Origin: Halarcobacter anaerophilus
Lineage (GTDB): Bacteria > Campylobacterota > Campylobacteria > Campylobacterales > Arcobacteraceae
Assembly (NCBI RefSeq): GCF_006459125.1
Contig: NZ_CP041070.1
Span: 1,488,001-1,552,000, forward strand
Direction of reading: 5' to 3'
Length of the DNA stretch: 64,000 nucleotides
Part shown: positions 28,155 through 38,182 of the stretch, in pieces
Layout: each line of letters starts with the position of its first letter
Position numbering within the stretch: the stretch's first letter is position 1
Made by a program: the position numbers and the translations under genes
The notes under the pieces: model-generated
Told to the model about the DNA's origin: nothing
Seen by the model: only the letters and a program-made list of their open reading frames with translations
Database searches by the model: none

Positions 28155-28472
28155 ATGTTTGAAATAAAAACAACACAGGATAAACCAGTAACTTTTGATA
28201 TGAAAATTGATGATGTAAAAGAGTATGGAGATTTTATTAATTATCTCATGGTAAAAGCAATTAAAAATATTGTTAAATATACTAACTATTCTTTTGAAGG
28301 TATTTTAAAAGAAGATTATAGTTTTGATCACTTTTATTTTGAAATTTGTAAAAACTTTGATTTAGAAAAAGAAGAAGATTATACAGATAGTAAGTACCTA
28401 CAAGATCAATTAAAAAGATTTGGTACTAAATACATTAGACAAACAGAATATAACATATATTTAATAATGTAG
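28155..28472 (+). CDS. Hypothetical phage protein of 105 residues
   Basis: Acidic, Tyr/Phe-rich, probably alpha-helical. A clear AAGGAGC site precedes the ATG. No family recognised. Confidence 0.6.
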   Translation: MFEIKTTQDKPVTFDMKIDDVKEYGDFINYLMVKAIKNIVKYTNYSFEGILKEDYSFDHFYFEICKNFDLEKEEDYTDSKYLQDQLKRFGTKYIRQTEYNIYLIM

Positions 28473-28501
28473 CTAGAAATAAATAAAATTAGGAGAAAAA
28501 A

Positions 28502-29026
28502 TTGAAAAAGAATAATCAAGTAAAAGATTCAAAAGGAAATATCTTAAAAGAAGATGATTGGTGCTATTTTTGGAATGATAATAATGTAAAAGTAAGATAT
28601 CAATTTTATTCATTATCCAAAAGAGAACTTCCTTATATCTCAATTGATAAATCTGACAATAATGATTTAAGTTGGTGGAAACATTGTGAAAAAATAGATA
28701 AAGAAGTTAGCATGGAATTAGAAACTGTAGATGAAAGAGCTAAAAGAGAGTGTCAAGAACTTGGTAACTTATTTAATAAGTCTGTAGATAGATTAGCAGA
28801 GCTTGAAAAGTTAGTATTAGATAAATTAGTTGAACAAGGTTATATAATAGGTAGTGGAGATTGGGGATTTAAAGTTGAAATAAATTCAACTTGGAAACAA
28901 AAATCTTTAAATGTTTTATTAAAAGATAAAGAAGGTATTAGACCTATTTTTACAATAACAAAAGAAAAATTAGAACAAATGTACGATGAAGCAGAAATGT
29001 TTTTTCATAGTGATTTTAGGGAGTAA
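28502..29026 (+). CDS. Hypothetical phage protein of 174 residues
   Basis: TTG start with a TTAGGAG site 8 bp upstream. The first 50 residues are rich in Asp, Lys and Trp (DWCYFW, LSWW), followed by a helical part. No family recognised. Confidence 0.6.
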   Translation: MKKNNQVKDSKGNILKEDDWCYFWNDNNVKVRYQFYSLSKRELPYISIDKSDNNDLSWWKHCEKIDKEVSMELETVDERAKRECQELGNLFNKSVDRLAELEKLVLDKLVEQGYIIGSGDWGFKVEINSTWKQKSLNVLLKDKEGIRPIFTITKEKLEQMYDEAEMFFHSDFRE

Positions 29027-29035
29027 AGGTTTATT

Positions 29036-29239
29036 ATGAAGATTTTAATAACAAAAGAATTTGATAATGAAGATGAATATGAAAAATATATTGCAGAACA
29101 AGAGAGTTTGAAAAGAAGGTTAGAATATTTAACATCAATACACGACAAGTACAAATTAATAAAAAAATGTGTAGAAACAAAATGTGGACGAATTGAATAT
29201 TCTTTTATAAATAATGATATAGAAGTAGTGATGGATTAG
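29036..29239 (+). CDS. Hypothetical phage protein of 67 residues
   Basis: Highly charged helical N-terminal half, with a short C-terminal part containing CGRIEYSF. Last gene of the early block; a 243-bp gap with a late-promoter-like element follows. Confidence 0.5.
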   Translation: MKILITKEFDNEDEYEKYIAEQESLKRRLEYLTSIHDKYKLIKKCVETKCGRIEYSFINNDIEVVMD

Positions 29240-29416
29240 CAGACCAAAAACTGCTATTTGTTACGGTTGCCGAGAGATTTCATCCCATAAATGATACAAG
29301 TCATTCGCTCCGATGGTTTTGTGAGGATATAAATATCTCAATTGAAAATTTATCTAAAATAAACTGTAAGTAAAATAAAACATATTTTTCTTTACTTAGC
29401 TTTATACTAGTAAAAT

Positions 29417-29434
29417 AAATACCCACCTAGTTTC
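29417..29434 (+). promoter_or_regulatory. Phage late-promoter-like element, copy 1
   Basis: AAATACCCACCTAGTTTC, identical to copies at 50461 and 57510. It lies 48 bp before the start of the virion gene at 29483. It is followed by a hairpin in the leader (AAACCTTTTT ... AAAAAGGTTT, about 29439-29478). No sigma-70 -10 box follows at normal spacing. Confidence 0.65.
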
Positions 29435-29482
29435 AAATAAACCTTTTTAGTAACATCTTTAAAATGTTAAAAAGGTTTATTT

Positions 29483-30997
29483 ATGAGTAATTCCAATAGA
29501 TTTAAACTTGACCCAAATATTGTAAATATGGTAAGCCAAAGCAAAGCCACAAATGCTGGGCAAGCTATATCTAAAATGTTTACCGATTTAGGAACAATAG
29601 AAAATCAAAAAGCCAATCAAGAACTAGCACAAGTACAAGCAGATACAAAAAAACTACAGTACCAAAGTGTTGCAGATACTATGTCTGACCAAAAGCTAGC
29701 AAGTGAATATATGCAAAGTGATTCGGCAGATTTAAACACTTGGTTAGAAGACAATAACAAATCATTTAAAACTCCAGAGTGGCAATTAAAAGCACAAACA
29801 ATCAGCGATGGTAAGATGGACAAAGTTTATGATGACAGTTTAGCTGCACATGAAAACTACTTAAAAGAGCAGGGGCTTTATACAAATACTGATGGAACAG
29901 TAAATATCGCAGAGATTAGAAAACAACTTGCAAAGGACCCACAAAATATCTACCTAGCACAAGCCTTTGAGAGAAAATATGGAACCAAACTTAATAAACC
30001 AAGAGAAGAGTTATCTTTACAAGATAAACTAGACTTACAAAAAACTCAATCAGAAATAGATAAAAATAAAGCTCAAGCAGATAAATATAATAGAGATACG
30101 GGTAGTTCCAATAAAGATAAGTTTGTTCAAAACTTAGATTATCTTGTTTTAAAAGGTAAAATAACTCAAGAAAGAGCAGATGATTTAAGACTTCAATATG
30201 CAACAAAAGAAACTCAACCAAACTTGACAGCTCTTGCAAAAGATATTGAAACTGCAAATAGCCAAACAGATGATTTTATTAAATATCTAGGTAATAAGGA
30301 TATCAATAAATACAATCTTTCAACAGCTGATGTAAGAGAGTTTAATCCGGAACAAAAAGCACAAGCTGAAAGATTAGCAAATATTATTATAAGGGCAGAA
30401 AAACCAGCTATGAAAGAAGCCATTGCAAAAGATATGGCTGATTTATCAGTAATGCAGTCTCAATTAAATGATAGTATCAACTATACAATAAGTGCAATAA
30501 ATGAAGGTAGAGATATTAATACTGTAGATAAAGTTCAAAGAGAGTATCTAAATAAATACTTAGGTATGACTGATAATCAACTTGAAACTGCTTTCAGAGA
30601 CAGTAGGTTTCAAAGTGCATCAAACACTCTTTTAAAAGTCATGAGTGGTACTGCTGTAAGTGGTCAAGAGTGGGAAAGATTCAAACAAGCAACAGGAACA
30701 CTATACCAAACAAATGAAACCTTAGTAAACGGTATGCTTAGTATGGTTAGAGACCAAAAAAATAGAATGAGAAGTATGTCAAACTCTATGGGTGGAACGG
30801 CTTTCAATCTTAAATATGGTTCTACATATAGAGATATTTTAGATATGGAACAGACTTTAATAGATTCAAGGGATACAAAAAAAACTGAAGAAGAAGCAGC
30901 TTCTAATCCAATCTATGACCCAAGCAAAAATAACAACACAACAGAACCAACTACTACTCCACAAAATAAACCATCATGGAGAGATTATGCAAATTGA
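29483..30997 (+). CDS. Virion protein, probably internal or injection protein
   Basis: The 504-residue protein is polar, Gln/Asn/Lys-rich and predicted mostly coiled coil, without membrane segments. It is the first gene after a late-promoter-like element and is followed by the giant protein and the portal. This position and composition match internal virion proteins of podoviruses; no specific family is recognised. Its end overlaps the giant gene by 11 bp. Confidence 0.6.
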   Translation: MSNSNRFKLDPNIVNMVSQSKATNAGQAISKMFTDLGTIENQKANQELAQVQADTKKLQYQSVADTMSDQKLASEYMQSDSADLNTWLEDNNKSFKTPEWQLKAQTISDGKMDKVYDDSLAAHENYLKEQGLYTNTDGTVNIAEIRKQLAKDPQNIYLAQAFERKYGTKLNKPREELSLQDKLDLQKTQSEIDKNKAQADKYNRDTGSSNKDKFVQNLDYLVLKGKITQERADDLRLQYATKETQPNLTALAKDIETANSQTDDFIKYLGNKDINKYNLSTADVREFNPEQKAQAERLANIIIRAEKPAMKEAIAKDMADLSVMQSQLNDSINYTISAINEGRDINTVDKVQREYLNKYLGMTDNQLETAFRDSRFQSASNTLLKVMSGTAVSGQEWERFKQATGTLYQTNETLVNGMLSMVRDQKNRMRSMSNSMGGTAFNLKYGSTYRDILDMEQTLIDSRDTKKTEEEAASNPIYDPSKNNNTTEPTTTPQNKPSWRDYAN

Positions 30998-33900
30998 TAT
31001 TTTTAATAACAAAGAGTTTCAAGCTCTTCCCCAAGAAGAAAAACAAACTATAGTCACAAACTATTTCAACAAAGAGTTAGCGGATGACGAATACAAATCT
31101 TTAGCAGACGATAAAAAATCTACTATTTTAAATAACTTTGTAAATAGCCAAATAAATCCTTTAGTTGAAAAAAAGGATGATAAAACTGAAACTGTACAAA
31201 ATGTTGATATCAATATAGAAAACAGTTTGAACAAGGAAGAAGTATTAAACAGAACTATTACTCCACCTGAAAATAATCAAGGTTATCAACAAATAGTAAA
31301 TCAAGACAAACCTTTAGAAACAGATGTTATACCTATCGTTGACAATGTACTAAATAGTGCTGCTGATGATGTTATCAACAGTATAAATCCAAAAGATGAA
31401 ACTCAAAAAGAGAAAAAAGCCACAGAGGTTTTATCTCATATTCAAAATGTACAATTTGCAAACAAAGACTTAGCTGATATGGTAAAAGGTTTTACTGGGG
31501 ATGATGAAGCTTTAAAAAATATCCAAGACAAAGCTTTACAAACAAACAAAGCAGTTGTAGATACGCTTTATTCAATCGGTATTAATGCAATAGTTGATGG
31601 AAACGGTGAAGTAAAGTTCAAAGACGATGATGGAAAATTTAAAACAGTAGGTGATGATTTTTGGGAGAGTCTAAAAGAAGATATCTCAAATAACAAATAT
31701 GAGATAGTAGGAGACATAGCTGGTGGAGCTGCTGGGAACAGACTTACAAAAAAATATCTGGATAGCATATCTTCGGCTGCTAAAATTGGTGGATGGAGAG
31801 GTAAAGTAGCAGAGTTTATCGGAACATTAGGTGGAGCAGCTATAGGAGCTTTTACAGGTCGTGCTGCTGATGTAGAAAATAGTAAAGATGAACTACTTAA
31901 CATGGTAGATGATTTACAAAAAGCTACAAATCTAAAAGAAGTGATAGATCAAAACCCAACATTACAAAAAGCACTTGATGGGGCAAATATGACTATCTAT
32001 GGTACAGCTATTACAAGTGCAGTTGCAGAACCTATTATAAAAGTTGGAGGAAGAGCAATAAGACTTCCTAAACAAGCAAAAGATTATGTAGTAAATGGAA
32101 ATATCAATGGTGCAAGAGATATCCTAAAAAAAGATTTAAAGATAGATGAACAATACATCGATGATGCTCTTAGACAAGCAAAAGAAAACTATCAAGAAGT
32201 AATAGACTACACAAATAATGCAATTACAGGTAAAACAAAACAACAAGAACAATTACTAGCAGCTACACTTGAAAAAGGTGATGCCAATATCATCAAGGGT
32301 GCGATTGCAAAAAATGAAACAGCAGCAAGAAATCTAAGTGATACAATAGATCAACGAACTACTACAATTCAAAAAAATCTTGATAACAACTCTTCAAAGA
32401 TTGGTGGAGAAGAGATTAAAAACTATCTTAATAACTATGAAAGTCAAGTTAAAAGTGATTTTATTGATATGAGAAAATCTTTTTCTGATGCTTTTAAAGA
32501 GACTAATTATAGATTTGATTTAGAAGATTTAAACTTAAACAGTGTTTTCAGAGATATGTCAAAAAGAGTACAGGACCCAGATGCTAAAAAAAGATTCCAA
32601 ACACTTCAAACTTCTATCAAAAATACAATCTATGATAGCAATGCACAAGTAGGAATTGATAGAGATATAAACGGCTTATTAGATTTAAGACAGCAGCTAA
32701 ATAGATTTTATGGCCAAAATGAAAAATATCTAACTAACAAAAAAGATAAAGATGTATTTAATTCACTAAAGGAAAATATAGATAATCAAATCCATAAAGC
32801 GGTAAATGACAATCTTCCAGAAGATGTAGGTACAAGACTACTTGATAGTTTTTCTAAATCTATGCAAGGTTATAGAGAGCTTGGAGCACTTAGTGACAAC
32901 AATGTTTTTAAAGGCATCATGGGAGATGCACAAAGTAGCGAATATAGAATGGATAAACTTATCAAACATATGGCAGATGATGATAGTTATGTTGATGATG
33001 TGTTATCTAAAATGTCACCAAATACTAGACAAACAGTCGAAGTAGCAGTTATAAGAGACATAACAGACTCATTTACAGCAAAAACAGCACAAGGGCAAAA
33101 AGCTATAGCCTTTGAAGATTTAGCCAAAAAACTAGAAGGTATTAAAAGAAATGTCAGAAGTCAACTCGGAAAAGAAACTATTGACAATCTTATAACATAT
33201 GCAGATAAGTTTGGTAACAAAGACTTGTTGTATCTTGATATGGCAAAAGGCATTAAAACAAAACCTAAACACAATATTGCAACAACACTTGAAGGTAAAA
33301 TCAAAATGGAAACTGCAAATATGTTTTTCCAATTTATCCAATCAATCAAACCTGGAGATGATGCAAAAAGATTAGCTCTACAAAGACACATCGCAAGTGC
33401 ATTAGAAAGAAGTAGAACTCCAAAAGAATTTGCAACAAGTGTATATGAATATCCTGAATTAGCTGATGATAGTAAACAAATTCTAAGAGGTCTAATAAAA
33501 GAAAACAATAAAATTCTAAATGCAAAAAATAACGTAGAAGCAGAAAGACTACTAAAAGAAGCAGAACAAGAAAAAAACAGACTATTTCAAATCCAACAAA
33601 AAATAGATGATGAGATAGCAAACTTTACAACTCCTTCAATAGCTGAAATAAGAGCAGTAGAATCTTATACTCCAGATGACAAATACGGTAGTTTCTCTCA
33701 AATGACAGCTAAAATCACAAGAGGAACAGCCACACCAAATGAGATAGAACAATATGTAAAAGCCAAAAACAAAATAGATCCAAAAGTTTTAGAAGCAAAA
33801 GTATTAGAAAATAGATATCCTATCTCAAATGAAGCCATTACAAAACTAGAAGATTTAAAAGCATTTGATAGTAATAAAGTAAATGAAATACTAAATGACA

Positions 33901-36164
33901 ATGAATTTAATAGTCTTATCTATAACCTAAAACAAAACAAACTACCAAACACTACAAAAACAATGGAAGATAAGTTTAGAGACAAATTTTATGAGTTAAA
34001 TAAACTATATGATAATTCAAAAGAGGATATCACTAAAGCTAAAAAAACAAAAGACAATTTAATCTTAGGTGAAAACAGATTAATTGAAAATAATACAGTG
34101 AATAATTATCTTGACAATGATTTTGATATTTATAGACACTTGCCATACAATGATGAAAATTGGGTAAAAGAATTTAATTTAAAATCAAAAGATGATACAG
34201 CAATAGTTAGAGATATTTTAGGAAATGAAGTAAAAATATCTAAAAATGCAGCTGATAAAATTGAAAAAAACAATAGAGAACATTATTTTGGATTAATTAA
34301 GCCAACTGTTGAAAATCCGACAATGATATTAAAACATAAAGATGCGGAAGTATATATAAAAAGGTTTTATGATGAAGAGATGAAAAAATATAGTATCTAT
34401 TCAGTTACAAAAGATTATGGGAATAACGAAGTTTATTTGAGTTCAATAGTTCACAGAAGAGATAATCAGTTAGTAAATAAAATAAGAGAGGGTGAAATAA
34501 CATATTTAAACCACGGCACTGTTGACGGTACTCCATCAAGCCGAGCTACTTCACCAATTCAGAGTACTGAATCTCTCAATGAAAACATTATACCAAATAA
34601 TACAGTAAAAAATCAAGAAATTGAATTACCAAGAGAACTTGTGGATGAAGGTTACACTATTAGTGATATAGGTGAGTTTATTGACCCAGAAGGTAAAGTT
34701 TTATTTTCAAATGCTGGAACTATATTAGCTGGAGGATTTACCGGAGGAAGTGAAACTGCATTTAATCAGCATGATTGGAACGGAGATGGAGAAGTAGACC
34801 AAACAGATATACTATACGGTACTATTGCAGGGGCTATTGGATTAACTACATTTAAAAAGAAGTTCCCAAAGCTTTTTGAAAATGGAAACAATAGTGATGC
34901 AGTCATTGGTTCCTTTGCTGGTAAAGCACCATTAGGGGCAATAGACAATCAAGGCTTTTACTCTACACTTGAAAAAGTAGTGGATGAAAAAGTTGGAGGA
35001 AAGATAGACTCAGTTTCGTTGACGAAAATGTTAGAGAAAAATTCAGTTAAGCAAGATGAACTAGAATGGTCAGGCCTTAAGGATCTTATAGAAAATAATG
35101 AGAAACTTACAAAAGAGCAAATTCAACAAACACTAGATGACAATAGACTTGTTATTGAAAAGCTTGATAATAAAAAAACTAAATATGGAGATTATAAAAT
35201 ATCTGGCGGTGAAAACTACAGAGAGCTACTTTTTAAAACTCCAAAAGTACCGGGTGATTATACTTCTCAACATTGGGATGAATCAAATATCATAACATTT
35301 ACAAGAGTTGATGATAGATCTATTGACAATAAAAAAACTCTTTTCTTAGAAGAGCTTCAAAGTGACTGGCATCAAGCAGGTAGAAAATATGGATATGAAG
35401 ATGATGCAAAGATTGCAGAAGTTGAAAGAAATACTGAAGATATTTTTACTAAATATGATATGAAATTCAATAATGAAATTACAAAAAAAGAACATAACCA
35501 ACTTATCAAAAAAGGTTTATCTGCAGAAGAAAATAATACTTTAAATGAATATATAAAAACAAGTGAAAATCTATTTGATATGGTTCCTGATGCACCTTTC
35601 AAAAAGAACTGGGCAGAGCTAGGGTTTAAAAGAATGATTCAAGAAGCTGTATCAAACGACTATGAAAAAATAGCATGGACAACTGGGCAACAACAGACAA
35701 AGAGGTACTCTCTTGAAAAACAGCTTGATACTATAGTTTACAACAAACAAACAGGTTATATCCAAGGAAGTAAAGCAGGAGATGAAGTAATATTTAAAAA
35801 AGTAGCTTCAGATAAAGAAGTAGAAGGATTATTAGGCAAAGAACTTACTCAAAGACTTATCGACCCTAAAAGCTCTACAAGAGATGAAATCTTTGTTTTA
35901 AAAGGCGATGAACTCAAATTTGGTGGAGATGGAATGAAAGGTTTCTACGACAATATAGTTCCTAATATTGCTAAAAAACTATTTAAAAAATATAAAGTAA
36001 AACCAAAAATGGAAGAATTGGACGATATAGAACAGATGGTATGGAGTATAGATATTACGCCAGCTATGAAAGAAGATATTAAAAAATACGGTCAACCTCT
36101 TTACATGATAGGTGGAACTGTAGTGGGACTTGAAGCATTAAATAATGGAGCTAAAGATGAATGA
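30987..36164 (+). CDS. Giant polyvalent virion protein with BECR-nuclease-like domain
   Basis: The 1725-residue protein is probably injected with the DNA. The start at 30987 is chosen because the longer frame to 30915 overlaps the previous gene heavily. Regions: N-terminal Asp/Glu-rich repeats (LPQEEKQ, SLADDKKS); a Gly/Ala-rich hydrophobic part (about 240-340); a long coiled coil (about 400-1000); a phage Barnase/EndoU/ColicinE5/RelE-like nuclease-type domain (about 1073-1182); an EF-hand-like loop DWNGDGEVDQTD (1263-1274); and a C-terminal domain with FLEELQSDWHQAG and WTTGQQQTKRY (about 1450-1678), typical of large polyvalent phage proteins. Domain calls are by eye. Confidence 0.7.
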   Translation: MQIDIFNNKEFQALPQEEKQTIVTNYFNKELADDEYKSLADDKKSTILNNFVNSQINPLVEKKDDKTETVQNVDINIENSLNKEEVLNRTITPPENNQGYQQIVNQDKPLETDVIPIVDNVLNSAADDVINSINPKDETQKEKKATEVLSHIQNVQFANKDLADMVKGFTGDDEALKNIQDKALQTNKAVVDTLYSIGINAIVDGNGEVKFKDDDGKFKTVGDDFWESLKEDISNNKYEIVGDIAGGAAGNRLTKKYLDSISSAAKIGGWRGKVAEFIGTLGGAAIGAFTGRAADVENSKDELLNMVDDLQKATNLKEVIDQNPTLQKALDGANMTIYGTAITSAVAEPIIKVGGRAIRLPKQAKDYVVNGNINGARDILKKDLKIDEQYIDDALRQAKENYQEVIDYTNNAITGKTKQQEQLLAATLEKGDANIIKGAIAKNETAARNLSDTIDQRTTTIQKNLDNNSSKIGGEEIKNYLNNYESQVKSDFIDMRKSFSDAFKETNYRFDLEDLNLNSVFRDMSKRVQDPDAKKRFQTLQTSIKNTIYDSNAQVGIDRDINGLLDLRQQLNRFYGQNEKYLTNKKDKDVFNSLKENIDNQIHKAVNDNLPEDVGTRLLDSFSKSMQGYRELGALSDNNVFKGIMGDAQSSEYRMDKLIKHMADDDSYVDDVLSKMSPNTRQTVEVAVIRDITDSFTAKTAQGQKAIAFEDLAKKLEGIKRNVRSQLGKETIDNLITYADKFGNKDLLYLDMAKGIKTKPKHNIATTLEGKIKMETANMFFQFIQSIKPGDDAKRLALQRHIASALERSRTPKEFATSVYEYPELADDSKQILRGLIKENNKILNAKNNVEAERLLKEAEQEKNRLFQIQQKIDDEIANFTTPSIAEIRAVESYTPDDKYGSFSQMTAKITRGTATPNEIEQYVKAKNKIDPKVLEAKVLENRYPISNEAITKLEDLKAFDSNKVNEILNDNEFNSLIYNLKQNKLPNTTKTMEDKFRDKFYELNKLYDNSKEDITKAKKTKDNLILGENRLIENNTVNNYLDNDFDIYRHLPYNDENWVKEFNLKSKDDTAIVRDILGNEVKISKNAADKIEKNNREHYFGLIKPTVENPTMILKHKDAEVYIKRFYDEEMKKYSIYSVTKDYGNNEVYLSSIVHRRDNQLVNKIREGEITYLNHGTVDGTPSSRATSPIQSTESLNENIIPNNTVKNQEIELPRELVDEGYTISDIGEFIDPEGKVLFSNAGTILAGGFTGGSETAFNQHDWNGDGEVDQTDILYGTIAGAIGLTTFKKKFPKLFENGNNSDAVIGSFAGKAPLGAIDNQGFYSTLEKVVDEKVGGKIDSVSLTKMLEKNSVKQDELEWSGLKDLIENNEKLTKEQIQQTLDDNRLVIEKLDNKKTKYGDYKISGGENYRELLFKTPKVPGDYTSQHWDESNIITFTRVDDRSIDNKKTLFLEELQSDWHQAGRKYGYEDDAKIAEVERNTEDIFTKYDMKFNNEITKKEHNQLIKKGLSAEENNTLNEYIKTSENLFDMVPDAPFKKNWAELGFKRMIQEAVSNDYEKIAWTTGQQQTKRYSLEKQLDTIVYNKQTGYIQGSKAGDEVIFKKVASDKEVEGLLGKELTQRLIDPKSSTRDEIFVLKGDELKFGGDGMKGFYDNIVPNIAKKLFKKYKVKPKMEELDDIEQMVWSIDITPAMKEDIKKYGQPLYMIGGTVVGLEALNNGAKDE
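35014..35027. promoter_or_regulatory. Dispersed palindrome site 3 (candidate parS)
   Basis: TTTCGTTGACGAAA inside the giant virion gene, read as tcg-ttg-acg-aaa; three codons rare in this AT-rich phage occur together here. Confidence 0.55.
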
Positions 36165-37989
36165 AAAACAAAGAAAAGATTGGTTACTTTTAGAAGAGCT
36201 AAAACAACAAGTAGATGAATCAACCTTTCATTTTAGAAAATCAAAAGATACAGCCAAAAGAGTAAACTCTTATATAAAAGGGGACCAATTACCACAAGAG
36301 GTAAAAGAACTATTAGCAGAACGTGACCAGCCTGAAATGTGGGAAAATATCTTCAAAAAAATAGATGCTAAGATATCCGGTCTTAAAATTACTTCAAAAC
36401 AAGAGATTAAAGCATTTGGAAGACAAAAAGGCGAAGATAGAGTTCAAGCAAATCTAATCACAAATATTCTTAAAACAACTATGGACTCTACCGAATGGTG
36501 GGCAAATAAAAAAAGAGCCGACCTAAGTCTAAGAAGTAGTGGAGTAAGTATTGTAGAAGCTAAGATAAAAAATACAGGCGAAAGAGATATCTTAGGAAAA
36601 AGAATAAAAGAGATAAGATACGAACATCTTCCAACTTCTCAATGTCATTTAGATCCATTTGCAATAAATCCAGACTATAGCGATGCTAGATATTTTCATA
36701 GAGAAAGATTACTTGTAATAGATGAACTATACAGATACTTTCCAAAAGAAAAAGTAGACAAACTAAGAGTATATACTCAAGAATACTACAATGAATACTC
36801 TTCGAAATCTACAAGCCAATATAGCAAAAGAGCAAAGATATATTATAGTTGGTTTAGAAAATGGAATCAAAGAAAGAAAAGAGATGTTATCTATTATGCT
36901 ATTTGGAGTGATGAAGTTATTTTAGAAACAAAAGAATCACCATATAATCTTAGAAGATTTCCTATAAGTATAAGAAGAATGGACGAGATAGATTATGAGG
37001 ACCCAGCAGATGTAAGAGGTTTATATTATAATCTTTTACCAATTCAAGATAGGATAAACAACTGCCACCTAAGAGCTATTCATATGATGGGTACAAACAA
37101 ACTTCTTTTTGAATCTGATGCTGTAGATGATGCTGAGACTTTTATAGAAGATTACTCTCAAGATAGTGCCGTTGTAGAAGTAAACAGCGGTGCAATTACC
37201 GGTAAAAAAATACAAGATATCAAACAATACAATGAAATAGCAAATTTAAGAAGCGAAATAGCCGACCTAAGGAACCAAGCTGAAGCAATAGTTGGTATGA
37301 ACAATGAGATTTTAGGTAGTGCAGTAAACAGACTAAGTGGAGCTGCTATCGAAAACAGACAAAATGCAGGTTTAGTAGGTCTTCAAGATTTTATAGATAC
37401 AAGTGCAGAACAAGATAAAGATTTAGCAGAGATATCTCTTGAATTGATACAACAGTACTTCACAGCTGAAACAGTTTATAAAATCACAGAGAAAAGTGAA
37501 GCTGATGCATACTTCATAGCAAATGAACTAGAAAGAGATGCAAACGGTGCAGTTATTAGAGAAGCTGGCCAACCAAAAAGAAAGAACAGTTTACAAATAG
37601 GAAGATATGATATCATCCTACAACAAATGCCATACAGCAGAGGTAGTACAGCAGAACGTCAAAAAGTATGGGCAGAGTATATCAAGGCTTTACAAACTAC
37701 TCATCCTCACCTGGTGCCAAGAATGATTGAGATGAGTTTATTAGATACAGATTCACCTGTAGCAATGCAAGTAAGTAAACTAATAGAAGAAGATAGACAA
37801 GCCCAAGAACAAAATGCAGGGCAAGCACAGCAAGCTCAACAATTTCAAATGCAAAAAATGCAGTTAGAAATGCAAAATATGATGGCTAAAATCGAAGAGA
37901 TGCAAAGTAAGGCTAATCTAAATAAAGCAAAAGAGGAAGAGATAAAATCTGATATAAATACACCAGCTAAAGTTGGAGCTACTGCTTAG
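36157..37989 (+). CDS. P22-type portal protein
   Basis: Forms the dodecameric ring at the capsid vertex for DNA packaging and exit. The 610-residue protein has the portal-like core (HLPTSQCHLDPFAINPDYSD, DPADVRGLYYNLLPIQDRIN) and a Gln/Met-rich helical barrel C-terminus. The start at 36157 has GGAG 7 bp upstream and overlaps the stop of the giant gene; a frame to 36145 exists. The terminase is 9 kb downstream rather than adjacent, which is unusual for packaging genes. Confidence 0.85.
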   Translation: MNEKQRKDWLLLEELKQQVDESTFHFRKSKDTAKRVNSYIKGDQLPQEVKELLAERDQPEMWENIFKKIDAKISGLKITSKQEIKAFGRQKGEDRVQANLITNILKTTMDSTEWWANKKRADLSLRSSGVSIVEAKIKNTGERDILGKRIKEIRYEHLPTSQCHLDPFAINPDYSDARYFHRERLLVIDELYRYFPKEKVDKLRVYTQEYYNEYSSKSTSQYSKRAKIYYSWFRKWNQRKKRDVIYYAIWSDEVILETKESPYNLRRFPISIRRMDEIDYEDPADVRGLYYNLLPIQDRINNCHLRAIHMMGTNKLLFESDAVDDAETFIEDYSQDSAVVEVNSGAITGKKIQDIKQYNEIANLRSEIADLRNQAEAIVGMNNEILGSAVNRLSGAAIENRQNAGLVGLQDFIDTSAEQDKDLAEISLELIQQYFTAETVYKITEKSEADAYFIANELERDANGAVIREAGQPKRKNSLQIGRYDIILQQMPYSRGSTAERQKVWAEYIKALQTTHPHLVPRMIEMSLLDTDSPVAMQVSKLIEEDRQAQEQNAGQAQQAQQFQMQKMQLEMQNMMAKIEEMQSKANLNKAKEEEIKSDINTPAKVGATA

Positions 37990-38182
37990 TAGCTTCGCTT
38001 ATTTTATTCTTATCAATGAAATTATCTATATATCTACTAAAATGATATAAACCTCTTGATACTTTATTTATATCTTGCAAATCCTTTGGACTAAATTCTT
38101 GTGAAAAGCCTAAACTATTCTTTTCATCTCTTATTTCAAGTCTGATACCGTCAGAAGTTGATCTAGTAGTTATATTAATCAT
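37979..38182 (-). CDS. Hypothetical protein in the parAB operon
   Basis: 67 residues, beta-then-helix prediction, no known family. It overlaps ParB's stop by 1 bp (same strand) and the portal gene's end by 11 bp (convergent). It may be a partition accessory or unrelated. Confidence 0.55.
   Translation of the reverse strand: MINITTRSTSDGIRLEIRDEKNSLGFSQEFSPKDLQDINKVSRGLYHFSRYIDNFIDKNKISEATKQ

Noticed and set aside
29240-29416. Possible small RNA in the gap before the first late element
   Set aside because: Some short pairing (ATGA/TCAT, TAAGTAAA/TTTACTTA) but no clear promoter, conserved structure or terminator.
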